Origin: Kiritimatiellia bacterium
Lineage (GTDB): Bacteria; Verrucomicrobiota; Kiritimatiellia; JAFGHX01
NCBI GenBank assembly: GCA_016929905.1
Contig: JAFGHX010000320.1
Coordinates: 1-37,996, forward strand
DNA length: 37,996 nt
Direction of reading: 5' to 3'
Shown: positions 17,739 through 25,401 of the stretch, one piece after another
Layout: each line of letters opens with the position of its first letter
How positions within the stretch are numbered: position 1 is the stretch's first letter
Translations under genes and position numbers: made by a program
The notes under the pieces: generated by a model
Told to the model about the DNA's origin: nothing
Databases searched by the model: none
What the model saw: the letters and a program-made list of their open reading frames with translations, nothing else

Positions 17739-17765
17739 TAAACACGCGGCGCAGACTGCCGAAGA
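17739..17765 (+). promoter_or_regulatory. Sigma-28 (FliA) promoter of flagellin 2
   Basis: TAAA (17739-17742), 15 bases, GCCGAAGA (17758-17765). Same architecture as flagellin 1; predicted leader about 160 nt. Confidence 0.85.
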
Positions 17766-17849
17766 TAGTGGGCAACGGCGAGGGAAGGGCTCCCGCGGCG
17801 GGACAGCGTGTCCGGCGGAATCGCACTCATGAGCCCGACGCCCGCAACA

Positions 17850-17863
17850 AGGCAAGGATGCCT
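17850..17863 (+). promoter_or_regulatory. Leader hairpin with AAGGAU hexaloop (CsrA-like site), flagellin 2
   Basis: AGGC-AAGGAT-GCCT: 4-bp stem with hexaloop AAGGAU, an exact ARGGAU match to the CsrA loop consensus, 67 nt before the start codon. It covaries with the flagellin 1 hairpin. Confidence 0.7.
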
Positions 17864-17930
17864 GTACACTCGGCAGGGAGGCGGGCCTGACGCGTGTAGG
17901 TAGTCACGGGACATCACGGAGGAAGGCGAC

Positions 17931-18890
17931 ATGCAAGTATTCAACAACGCACCGGCTTTCAGCGTATGGAAGCACTACTCCTTCAATGTGAGTAACATGC
18001 GCAAGTCGATGGCGAAGCTCGCCTCGGGGCTTCGCATCAACCAGGCGGCGGACGATCCGGCCGGCCTGGCGATCAGCGAGCGGCTGCGGGCGCAGTACCG
18101 CAACACGGCCGCGGCGTCCATGAACGTGGAGAACAAGATCTCCTATCTGCAGACGGCCGACGGCTGGCTGCAGAAGATTCACGACATGCTCGGCCGCATG
18201 GCGGAGCTGGCCGTCATGGCGAACGACGGCACGAAGAGCCAGGTCGACCGGGTGAACCTGCAGATGGAATTTCAGCAGATGCAGTACGAGATCCAACGTA
18301 TCACCAGCGGTGCGACGGCCGCGGGGAAATACAACGGCCTGTATCTGTTCCGCGGCGGCAACGGCGTCCCGACGATGACCGGCGACGGCGTGGCGGGCAC
18401 GTCGGCACCCTACCTGCAGGTGGGGCCCGACAGCAACCAGATCTTCCAGGAGACAGCCGTCAACCTGACGGCCACGAACTTCCTGGATGTCGTCGGCAGC
18501 TATTCGACCTACTCCTACGGGTCGAACATGTCGCTGGCCGGCTCTACGCTGACGGTCGTGCGCTGGGCGAGCCTGATCTGCGAGCGGCATCTGAGCATTG
18601 CGACACAGTCGCTCGCGCAGGCCGCCGTGGACAAGCTGAACCTCGGCATCGACTACATCAGCGGGATCCGGGCGGTGATCGGCGCGGAGCAGAACCGCAT
18701 GGCGCAAACGCTCGGCGGCCTGCGCAACTATGAGGATAACGTGCGCGCCTCCGAGAGCCGCATCCGCGACGTGGACGTGGCCCGGGAGACGACGGAGTTC
18801 TCGAAGTACCAGATTCTCACGCAGATCGGCACGGCGATGCTGGCCCAGGCCAATGCGCTGCCCGGCGGCGTGGTGCAACTCGTCGGTTAG
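17931..18890 (+). CDS. Flagellin 2
   Basis: 319 residues, the same length as flagellin 1 and alignable without gaps. It has D0/D1 ends (SMNVENKISYLQTADGWLQK; AMLAQANALPGGVVQLVG) and a short variable centre. Most substitutions cluster around residues 145-165 (GNGVPTMTGDGVAGTSAPY versus GNGIASMTGDAISGTEAPY). SD GGAGG lies 8 bases before the ATG, in a 13-base string identical to that of flagellin 1. It has its own sigma-28 promoter and terminator, so the two genes appear to be independently transcribed. Two subunits may allow mixed or zoned filaments (inference). Confidence 0.95.
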   Translation: MQVFNNAPAFSVWKHYSFNVSNMRKSMAKLASGLRINQAADDPAGLAISERLRAQYRNTAAASMNVENKISYLQTADGWLQKIHDMLGRMAELAVMANDGTKSQVDRVNLQMEFQQMQYEIQRITSGATAAGKYNGLYLFRGGNGVPTMTGDGVAGTSAPYLQVGPDSNQIFQETAVNLTATNFLDVVGSYSTYSYGSNMSLAGSTLTVVRWASLICERHLSIATQSLAQAAVDKLNLGIDYISGIRAVIGAEQNRMAQTLGGLRNYEDNVRASESRIRDVDVARETTEFSKYQILTQIGTAMLAQANALPGGVVQLVG

Positions 18891-18921
18891 CGCCGGCCGA
18901 GGCGAAGAACGTGAGAAGCGG

Positions 18922-18959
18922 AAACGGGGAGACCTTTGCAGGCCTCCCCGTTTTGTTTT
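18922..18959 (+). terminator. Rho-independent terminator of flagellin 2
   Basis: AAACGGGGAG (18922-18931) pairs with CTCCCCGTTT (18944-18953), followed by TGTTTT, 32 bp after the stop. Confidence 0.92.
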
Positions 18960-18977
18960 CGATGCGCCGCTGCCGGC

Positions 18978-19006
18978 TTGTGGGCGTCCCGGTCCTTTGC
19001 TAGGAT
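18978..19006 (+). promoter_or_regulatory. Candidate promoter of the HDOD gene
   Basis: TTGTGG (18978-18983), 17 bases, TAGGAT (19001-19006), directly after the flagellin 2 terminator and about 100 bp before the HDOD start. Confidence 0.4.
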
Positions 19007-19106
19007 AGACTGTCTCGAGCCGATCCGGAGTTCCGGGCGCCGCAACGCGAGCCGCGGGCCGCCGTCGGCGGGTGAAGCGGGGGCGGGCCGAGACAAGCAG
19101 GGGCGC

Positions 19107-19931
19107 ATGCTTTCCAAAAAGGACATCGCACAGCGGGTGGTGGAAGGTATCGAGCGGCTCCCGCCGCTGCCGTCCAACGTGGTTGAGTTGCGCAAGGCGG
19201 CGGCGGACTCGAACGTCAGTTTTTCCCGGCTGGTGCCGCTGCTGAGCAAGGACCCCGGCCTGTCGGCCGACCTGCTCCGCTTCGCCAATTCCGCGCGCTA
19301 CGGCGTGACGCACAAGGTCGAGACCCTGGAAGAAGCCGTTCTGTATTTCGGGATGAACAATCTGATCGAGTTCGTCGCGGCCTCGTTCACCGAAGGGATC
19401 ATCCGCAAAGCGTTCGGCGCGCTGAAGAACATCGACCGCTATTTCGAACATTCGCGGGACATATCGAAAGCCAGCCGGATCCTGGCCGGGCTGGCGGGGC
19501 TCAACTCGCACGATCAGGAGGCCTACTCGCTGGCGGGGCTTCTCCACGATATCGGGAAACTGGTGCTGGCCCTCGCCGCCAATCAGGAGGCCCTGCCGCT
19601 GATCGGAGCCGCGGGCGCCGCCATGCACAAGGCGATCGAGAAAGAAAAGGACCTCTGGGGGCTCGATCACTGCGAGGTCGGCGGGCGCATCTGCCGAAAA
19701 TGGAACTTTCCGCGCCTGTTCCGGGAAGCGGCTCTGCGCCACCACGCACCCCGGCACAACGGCAGCCTGTCGCGCGAGGGCGCGATCGTGTTCCTCGCCC
19801 ACATGATCACGATCGAAGGGCTGTCGGCCGCCGCGGCCGTGGCCGCTCTGCACGAAGACGCGCTCGCCAATCTGCGGCTTTCGCCCGAGAAGCTGGGCCA
19901 GGCCAAGGATGCGTACTGGGGGAAGGGTTGA
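19107..19931 (+). CDS. HDOD domain protein
   Basis: 274 residues from the ATG at 19107 (MLSKKDIAQRVVEG). The HDOD domain spans about residues 14-215: IERLPPLPSNVVELRK, LLSKDPGLSADLLRFANSA, and a retained HD-like LLHDIGKLVLALA. HDOD proteins are signalling-output domains of the HD superfamily, often linked to motility or cyclic-di-GMP circuits. The position right after two flagellin genes fits that, but a promoter and the flagellin terminator separate them. No other domain is present. The SD is weak, so the start could be off. Confidence 0.88.
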   Translation: MLSKKDIAQRVVEGIERLPPLPSNVVELRKAAADSNVSFSRLVPLLSKDPGLSADLLRFANSARYGVTHKVETLEEAVLYFGMNNLIEFVAASFTEGIIRKAFGALKNIDRYFEHSRDISKASRILAGLAGLNSHDQEAYSLAGLLHDIGKLVLALAANQEALPLIGAAGAAMHKAIEKEKDLWGLDHCEVGGRICRKWNFPRLFREAALRHHAPRHNGSLSREGAIVFLAHMITIEGLSAAAAVAALHEDALANLRLSPEKLGQAKDAYWGKG

Positions 19932-20020
19932 CCTGTCCGCCGACTTGTCGCGCCATAGTCCCGAGGCGCTTGCGCCGCGGGACGACGGCGGAAGCGCCGC
20001 GCGAAGGCGGGCCGCGAGTG

Positions 20021-20060
20021 AGTTCTCGAGTAAGTTCTCGAGCAAGTTCTCGAGCAAGTT
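20021..20060. repeat. Dodecamer repeat site B (3 units plus partial)
   Basis: AGTTCTCGAGTA, AGTTCTCGAGCA, AGTTCTCGAGCA, AGTT in exact 12-bp register between the HDOD stop and the GNAT start. It is the reverse-strand form of the ACTTGCTCGAGA unit. Confidence 0.9.
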
Positions 20061-20084
20061 ATAGGGGAAGAGGGACGCTGCCGC

Positions 20085-21101
20085 ATGTACAGCGACTTGG
20101 CCACGATAGCGCTGAAGACGGGAGAAACGGTGAAGCTGGGGCTCGTCACGGGCCCGGATCCGGAATGGGCGGAGCGCATGGAAGAGCTGTTCGCCCACAA
20201 GGGCGAGGTGTGGACCTGGCAGATCAGCCACATGCTGCGGACCGAGTTACCGATCGAGACCCGCTTCTATGTGGTGCACCGCCACGGCGCGCCTTTCTCC
20301 TGCGTGATCACGTGCGAACAGAACGGCGTGGGCAATTTCGGCCACGTCTTCACCAAGCCCGAAGACAGGAAGAAGGGGGCCATGTCCCAACTCGTGAAGG
20401 CCCTCATGACGGATTTCCGCGAGCGAGGCGGGCGCGCGCTCTGCCTGGGAACCGGCTACCAGTCGGTGCCGTACCGCATCTACGAAGGAGTCGGGTTTCG
20501 GGGCATCGAGGAAGAAAGCGGCGCCATGGCGTGGCACGCGGGGTCGGCCGCGGAGTTCGAGGCGGGCTATTTCACGTCGGCCCCGCTCGAGCTGGAGGAT
20601 GCCGATTGGCGGCATCAGCCCAACTTGAACAGCCTGTTTCTGGGCGATTTCCCGGGGGTTGTCCGCTGCGCGCCGCTGGATCTTGTCGGCCGGGGAACCA
20701 GCAAGGGTGAGTTTCTCCAGGTGCTGCGGACGCAGGAACAGGAGCGGGAAAAGGGGCTGCCGGCCCGCGCGAAGGTGCTGCGCAACACAGAGACACAAGC
20801 GGTCATGGGGTTGGCCACGTGGCGCGGGTGGAAACAGAAACTGCTGGGCGGCACCGTATGTCTCGTCGATGTCTACTGCCATCCCCTCGCCTGGAACAGA
20901 GGCGACGAACTGCTCGCGGCGCTCGCTTTGCCCGAGGCCGACACGTACATCGCGTGCAGCGACCCCGGTTGCGAGGCCAAGAGCGCCGTTCTGCGCCGCG
21001 CGGGCTACTCCATGGCGGCGACGTTCGAGAAGAGGCTGCCGGCCAACAGCGCCCGGAGCGCCTTTGTGGATCTGATCGTCTTCGAGAAGCGGGACCGGTG
21101 A
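20085..21101 (+). CDS. GNAT-family N-acetyltransferase
   Basis: 338 residues. The GNAT core is in the first half: HVFTKPEDRKKGAMSQLVKA (about residues 85-105) carries the R/Q-x-x-G-x-A acetyl-CoA pyrophosphate loop, followed by ALCLGTGYQSVPYRIYEGVGF, the usual beta5-alpha4 end with YxxxGF. The C-terminal 150 residues may be a second, degenerate GNAT-like fold (AVLRRAGYSMAATFEKRL). The acceptor substrate is unknown. GAGGG lies 10 bases before the ATG. The 3' end converges with the KbaZ-like gene with a 59-bp gap. Confidence 0.8.
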   Translation: MYSDLATIALKTGETVKLGLVTGPDPEWAERMEELFAHKGEVWTWQISHMLRTELPIETRFYVVHRHGAPFSCVITCEQNGVGNFGHVFTKPEDRKKGAMSQLVKALMTDFRERGGRALCLGTGYQSVPYRIYEGVGFRGIEEESGAMAWHAGSAAEFEAGYFTSAPLELEDADWRHQPNLNSLFLGDFPGVVRCAPLDLVGRGTSKGEFLQVLRTQEQEREKGLPARAKVLRNTETQAVMGLATWRGWKQKLLGGTVCLVDVYCHPLAWNRGDELLAALALPEADTYIACSDPGCEAKSAVLRRAGYSMAATFEKRLPANSARSAFVDLIVFEKRDR

Positions 21102-21160
21102 GTCCGCGTCCGGCGCCCGCGCGCGCCCTGTGCGCACCGCCGCCGCGGCAGCGTTCGCGC

Positions 21161-22417
21161 TCACACGAGCGCGTTGATTCCCTCCAGCCGGAAATGGCGG
21201 ATGTAGAATTCAATGGCGCTGCGCACGCGTTCGACAACGAAGCGGTCGGCGTCGTCGACGAGGTCGAACCGCTCCACATGCGCGTAGAGCCGCCGACGGG
21301 CCGCGACGAACTCCGGCAGGTCAAAAACGTAATGGCCGCAGACCCGGGCAATGAGCAGGCGGACGGCGCTGTCACGTTCCACCTGCTCGCGCGGCAGCTG
21401 GCTGACCTCGTCGCTCATCCACTTCGGCCACGGGCTGTTCGTGAAGGTTCGCGCCAGGAGCAGCGGGCGCAGGTTCGAGGCGGCGCCGGCGGCAAGCCAT
21501 CCTTCCCGCACGAGTTTCGCCTCGAGCTCGGTCAGCGCAAGCAGTGCGTCGGTCTCCACGAGCCCGAATTCCGGGGCCACGTTCATGCCGGTGACGCCGA
21601 TGGTGGGGTGTATCCGGCAGGAGGCGGCGCTGAGATAGTCGCCGTTATGCTCCTTGAAGCCGACCCCGCAAGCCATGGCGAGCCCGGCGAGTTCTTCGGT
21701 CCGCTTCCAGTCGAAGCGCCCCACATTGCGATCCATGCGGCACAGCGTGCCGGTCTGGCCGACCACGCACGTCGGTTGCGGCAGCCCTGCGTCGTCGAGT
21801 GCGGCGGTGAGATCCCTGAGGAACGCTTCGAAGTCCTGCCGCGAGGTCAAACCGCCCTGGATGTCCTCGGAGCCCACTTCGTAATCGATCGCGCCGTTGC
21901 CCCGCGCGCGCCGGACCGCCTCGCAGTACTCCAGAATTTCCACGGTTCGGGCGCAGAGCTCGGCACGCGAGGAGGGAAACGGGCACTTGGTGGGGTCGAT
22001 GTGCAGGTAGTTGAAGCCGGCCTCAATGTCGGCGCGAAACGACTCGCGCGCGATCGCCATGGCGCGGTCCACGGGATACTTCCCGTTCAGTTCGACGTTG
22101 CGCTGCCACGGCCCGCCATGGTCGCGGCAGACATAGAGCGGCCCGTCGAACCCGATCGTCCGGCTCGTCTCGTGCAACAGGGCCACGAAGGCCGCCTGGT
22201 CCATGCCGCCCATCAGGTACCCGTGCCCGAGCGACCTCAGGTCCACCTGGTTGCGGGAGGCAATGAAGATGGCCGGGCAGTCGTGACGCTTGCAGGCTTC
22301 GAGCGCGGCCCGAACCACGACGTGCGAGACGGGCCCGACCCCCAGCAGCGTGCACGGGCGCCCCGCCCGCTTGAGACGGGTGATGAGGGTGCGCAGCGGT
22401 GTGTGGGTGGCGATCAT
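21161..22417 (-). CDS. GatZ/KbaZ-like tagatose-bisphosphate aldolase subunit family protein
   Basis: 418 residues, matching the length of the GatZ/KbaZ family (PF08013), the non-catalytic partner of class II tagatose-1,6-bisphosphate aldolases. Visible family segments: IFIASRNQVDLRSLGHGYLM, VCRDHGGPWQRN and FNYLHIDPTKCPFP. A catalytic GatY/KbaY partner is not in the window, so it may act alone or on another sugar phosphate. It is downstream of the fucose-isomerase-like gene on the same strand, separated by 309 bp of inverted dodecamer repeats. No convincing SD precedes the ATG. Confidence 0.85.
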   Translation of the reverse strand: MIATHTPLRTLITRLKRAGRPCTLLGVGPVSHVVVRAALEACKRHDCPAIFIASRNQVDLRSLGHGYLMGGMDQAAFVALLHETSRTIGFDGPLYVCRDHGGPWQRNVELNGKYPVDRAMAIARESFRADIEAGFNYLHIDPTKCPFPSSRAELCARTVEILEYCEAVRRARGNGAIDYEVGSEDIQGGLTSRQDFEAFLRDLTAALDDAGLPQPTCVVGQTGTLCRMDRNVGRFDWKRTEELAGLAMACGVGFKEHNGDYLSAASCRIHPTIGVTGMNVAPEFGLVETDALLALTELEAKLVREGWLAAGAASNLRPLLLARTFTNSPWPKWMSDEVSQLPREQVERDSAVRLLIARVCGHYVFDLPEFVAARRRLYAHVERFDLVDDADRFVVERVRSAIEFYIRHFRLEGINALV

Positions 22418-22506
22418 GGCTGACGCTGTCTTCGAAACCGCTCACGCGTCCCGCCTCCGGGGCGGGATCGCGTGGAGCCGATGGTTGGCAGCGGAATTCT
22501 CTCCCG

Positions 22507-22657
22507 ACTTGCTCGAGAACTTGCTCGGGAACTTGCTCGATTCCCGGCTCTGCGGTTGGTTCGAGAATCTCGAGACAAGTTCCCGAGTAAGTTCTCGAGC
22601 AAGTTCTCGAGTGAGTTCTCGAGTGAGTTCCCGAGTAAGTTCTCGAGCAAGTTCCCC
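22507..22657. repeat. Dodecamer repeat site C: 3 units facing 6 inverted units
   Basis: Units ACTTGCTCGAGA, ACTTGCTCGGGA, ACTTGCTCGATT (22507-22542) face six units of the opposite strand form (AAGTTCCCGAGT, AAGTTCTCGAGC and variants, 22577-22648) plus a partial. The two arms can pair over at least two full units. The 22418-22726 gap between two leftward sugar genes holds little else, and ORFs predicted here are Ser/Arg repeats generated by the DNA repeat. Confidence 0.92.
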
Positions 22658-22726
22658 TTCCCCTGAATTCCCGATCGCTGCCAACAAGAGAGTCCGACGA
22701 CAACGCTCACGACAGAGATCCCCCCC

Positions 22727-24079
22727 CTACCCCAGCACATGGCCGCGGACGGCGGTATAGTGATGCGGGAGCGCGCGGTCCAGGATCTGGTTTCGAATGC
22801 GGCCGACAGGCGTGCGGCGGCCGTAGGCCGAGACGCGGCTCATCAGCCCGAAGCTGCCGCAGATGCGCTGCCCGTCGGCGGGGATCAGAGCGCCCGCCAG
22901 AACGAACTCATCGTCGATCGCGCCAAGCGTGCGAAAGACGGTGACGGGCCCGGGCGCAAACTGCATGTCCACCACACCCGGCAGGCCGGGCACCGGCCGT
23001 CCCTGCGGCGAGCGGCCGTCCACGTTGTGCGGGATGAGCCGGCAACCGGCGGAGTCGGCCCACGAACAGGCCGTCGGCCCGCAATGCCAGAGCGAGAGCG
23101 TATCCTCGGCGTCGTCCCAATCCACCACGTCCAGCAACGTCGTGGGGGTATCGGAAAGCCGGCGGGCGAGCAACATGTCCAGCGCGCCGCCGGGGTCTCC
23201 TTCGCACGCGGCGGGGATGCCGTCGGTGTTCAACAGACTGATCGTCGGGCACGGCCACATCTCGTACGCGGCCTGCAACTCCGGCCAGCACCGTATCGCG
23301 ACGGCGTCGAGCCGTTCCCGCCGTACCGTATCCTTCAGGGCCAGAAAGAGCCGTGCCTGCCGCTCCAGCGCCGACGGCTGCACGCGGATCTCGGTGAAGG
23401 CGGCCGCCAACCGGCGGGTCGCCTGCCGCACAGATGCGGCCGTGCGGGATTGCGCCCGCGCAAGGGTCTCGCGCAGGGGTACGTCGATGAACTCGAGACG
23501 CCAGCGCCGGCGCAGATTCTCCCGGTCTGCCGGCTGAATGTCGATGTCATGGAACTTCGGCACGATCCCGCCGCCGATCAGCCCGATCCGCGAACCGGCC
23601 GCCTGTTTCGCCGCCCGCACGAGCAGCACGGCCGTCTTCAGCCTGGCACGGAATTCACGGCCGCCCGCCGTACCGTGCAGCTTACGGAAGCGCCGCCCGC
23701 GCAAGGCCAGGTTGCCGGCCAGGAAATTGGCGCCGCAAAAACTGTTGTGGCCGATGTGCGTTCTGTATTTCGATTCGTTTCGACACCAGAGTATGAGCGG
23801 CGGAACGAGCGCGTCAAAAAATGCGCCCGCCGCCTTGCCTTCCGGGAACGTCGCGACGTCGAGGATGACAAGGTCCGCTTCCTCGTTCAGCCGGCGCGCG
23901 GCGGCCTCGGCCTGCTCCGCGGCCCGGAATGTCTCGAATACCGTGACGAGCTCGGCGCCAAGCGCCTCCACGGCACGACGAACGGATGCGGCGCGGCGCG
24001 CGTATTCGGGTTCGTGGAACCCCCAGAACGCGTCAAAACTCACACCGGCCAACCCGACCCGGACCCGGCGTCTGCTCAT
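22727..24079 (-). CDS. L-fucose/L-arabinose isomerase-like protein
   Basis: 450 residues from the ATG at 24079 (MSRRRVRVGLAG), chosen over the upstream ATG at 24100 because GGGAGG lies 7 bases before it. The N-terminal Rossmann-like segment (RVRVGLAGVSFDAFWG), RNESKYRTHIGHNSFCGANF and a C-terminal CNG-free sugar-isomerase domain (HNVDGRSPQGRPVPGLPGVV) resemble L-fucose isomerase family members that interconvert aldoses and ketoses. Together with the KbaZ-like gene it could form part of a sugar catabolic route. A consensus-like promoter and a 16-bp palindromic LacI-type operator lie immediately upstream. Confidence 0.78.
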   Translation of the reverse strand: MSRRRVRVGLAGVSFDAFWGFHEPEYARRAASVRRAVEALGAELVTVFETFRAAEQAEAAARRLNEEADLVILDVATFPEGKAAGAFFDALVPPLILWCRNESKYRTHIGHNSFCGANFLAGNLALRGRRFRKLHGTAGGREFRARLKTAVLLVRAAKQAAGSRIGLIGGGIVPKFHDIDIQPADRENLRRRWRLEFIDVPLRETLARAQSRTAASVRQATRRLAAAFTEIRVQPSALERQARLFLALKDTVRRERLDAVAIRCWPELQAAYEMWPCPTISLLNTDGIPAACEGDPGGALDMLLARRLSDTPTTLLDVVDWDDAEDTLSLWHCGPTACSWADSAGCRLIPHNVDGRSPQGRPVPGLPGVVDMQFAPGPVTVFRTLGAIDDEFVLAGALIPADGQRICGSFGLMSRVSAYGRRTPVGRIRNQILDRALPHHYTAVRGHVLG

Positions 24080-24094
24080 CACAGCCTCCCGTTG

Positions 24095-24110
24095 AGTCAA
24101 TCGATTGACT
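24095..24110. promoter_or_regulatory. LacI-family-type operator, perfect 16-bp palindrome
   Basis: AGTCAATCGATTGACT is a perfect palindrome with the AANCGNTT core typical of LacI/GalR operators. It begins right at the predicted transcription start of the leftward sugar gene and ends just before the SD region, an ideal repressor site. No lacI-type gene is in the window. Confidence 0.85.
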
Positions 24111-24117
24111 TCGCCTT

Positions 24118-24145
24118 AGTATGGCACGTTCCAAGGATTTGTCAA
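24118..24145 (-). promoter_or_regulatory. Sigma-70-like promoter of the fucose-isomerase-like gene
   Basis: Minus strand TTGACA (24140-24145), 16 bases, CATACT (24118-24123), followed by the operator. Confidence 0.75.
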
Positions 24146-24168
24146 TGGGGAAAAACGGGGGGCAAAAT
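24139..24168 (+). promoter_or_regulatory. Candidate divergent promoter for the amidohydrolase gene
   Basis: TTGTCA (24139-24144), 18 bases, CAAAAT (24163-24168). Its -35 overlaps that of the opposite promoter, so the two genes may be co-regulated. Confidence 0.4.
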
Positions 24169-24265
24169 TGAAGATCCAGGCCTTGCCCGGAGCCCAAGGG
24201 GTTCCGATGGGCGCTTTTCGGCGGCCTGTTTGCCCTTCAGCTTGTGCCCGCCGAGTTGCGGGTCT

Positions 24266-25327
24266 ATGATGCTGACGATGAAACGCCTGCGCCATCGCGA
24301 CAATCTCAAGGGCGTGCCGATCATCGATGTGCACACGCATCCGCCCGGACAATCCCGCGAAGCCCTCTCGTCATACGAACTCGACGAGGAACTCGAACGC
24401 CGCATGGCGGCCATGGACGCGTTGAACGTTCGCAAATCCGTGCTTCTCTGCCTGGGCTTTGAAACGAAGAAGGCGCCGAATTCCAGTCACGCCCGTTCGG
24501 AACGCGCGGCTTTTCACTTCCTCAACGCCGCGCCGGACCGTTTTGTCGTGTTCACGACGGTGGATTTCAGCCGAATGGATTCCCGCGACTTCACGGCGCG
24601 GGCCGTCAGCCACTTGGAATCGACGGTGCGTGCGGGCGCGCGCGGTCTGAAACTCGAACTCGGGAAGCCGGCCATGCGCTGGATGCCCATGGACGATCCG
24701 CGGATGGACCCGATCTACGCGAAAGCCGGCCAACTCGGCATTCCCATCATGTATCATAGCGGCGATCCGCAGGAGTTCTTCCATCCGGACGCCCGCTACA
24801 ATTTCTGGCTTGGCGTGAAGAACATCCCGAGCGAGATGCGCTACTGGCGAGTGCGGGACAAGGTGCCCTCGTTCGATCAGTTGTGCGCCGAACGCGACAA
24901 CATGCTACGCAAGCATCCGGGCACGACCTTCGTCTTCCCGCACATGGGCCATCTGGAGCGACAACTTGCCCTGCTGGCGGATCTGCTCGAACGGTATCCC
25001 AACGTCTACGTGGACTCCTCCTGGGCATTGGCCAACGGCGCCCGCAGTCCGAACGACTTTGCGGCGTTTCTGACGGACTACGCCGACCGCGTCCTGTTCG
25101 GATCGGACGGTGGGATCGGGGGTCCGAAAACGAAGGACGGCTGGACGCTGCTTTTTCAGCGCGACGTCGACACGCTCGAATCGGACCGGCACGATCTGGC
25201 CATCTGGTCGAAGCGGCGGGAATGGCGGGTGCACGGGCTGAATCTCACGAAGGGCGTTCTGGAGAAGATCTATTACAGAAACGCCAAGAGACTGCTGGCA
25301 CGGCCCGTGAAGATTCCGGCCGGCTGA
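24266..25327 (+). CDS. Amidohydrolase-2 family metal-dependent hydrolase
   Basis: 353 residues from the ATG at 24266; the in-frame ATG at 24278 is an equally good start, and neither has a clear SD. A TIM-barrel amidohydrolase (PF04909) with metal ligands visible in order: IIDVHTHP (His23, His25), GLKLELGKP, IMYHSGDPQEFF, FVFPHMGHLERQ and VLFGSDGGIGG (the catalytic Asp). Family members hydrolyse or decarboxylate cyclic acids and lactones; the substrate here is unknown. No signal peptide. The APH-fold gene starts 74 bp downstream on the same strand. Confidence 0.88.
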   Translation: MMLTMKRLRHRDNLKGVPIIDVHTHPPGQSREALSSYELDEELERRMAAMDALNVRKSVLLCLGFETKKAPNSSHARSERAAFHFLNAAPDRFVVFTTVDFSRMDSRDFTARAVSHLESTVRAGARGLKLELGKPAMRWMPMDDPRMDPIYAKAGQLGIPIMYHSGDPQEFFHPDARYNFWLGVKNIPSEMRYWRVRDKVPSFDQLCAERDNMLRKHPGTTFVFPHMGHLERQLALLADLLERYPNVYVDSSWALANGARSPNDFAAFLTDYADRVLFGSDGGIGGPKTKDGWTLLFQRDVDTLESDRHDLAIWSKRREWRVHGLNLTKGVLEKIYYRNAKRLLARPVKIPAG

Positions 25328-25401
25328 AGCTGAAGGTGCCGACAGTGCCGGAGGGTTCGGAACCGGGCCGGCGTGCAACCCGGGGGAGAAGGAGCGCGAA
25401 G

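Noticed and set aside
15987..20231. Large minus-strand frames (622 and 775 codons) opposite the flagellin genes
   Set aside because: They are antisense to two confirmed flagellins. Their similarity to each other only reflects the duplicated flagellin coding sequence.
22507..22657. Possible CRISPR array
   Set aside because: Units are 12 bp, contiguous, without spacers, and in two orientations. No cas genes are present.
22290..22760. Ser/Arg- or Leu/Glu/Asn-repeat ORFs over site C and similar ones at 20.0 and 26.5 kb
   Set aside because: They are translations of the 12-bp DNA repeat in all frames, without SD or homologous ends.
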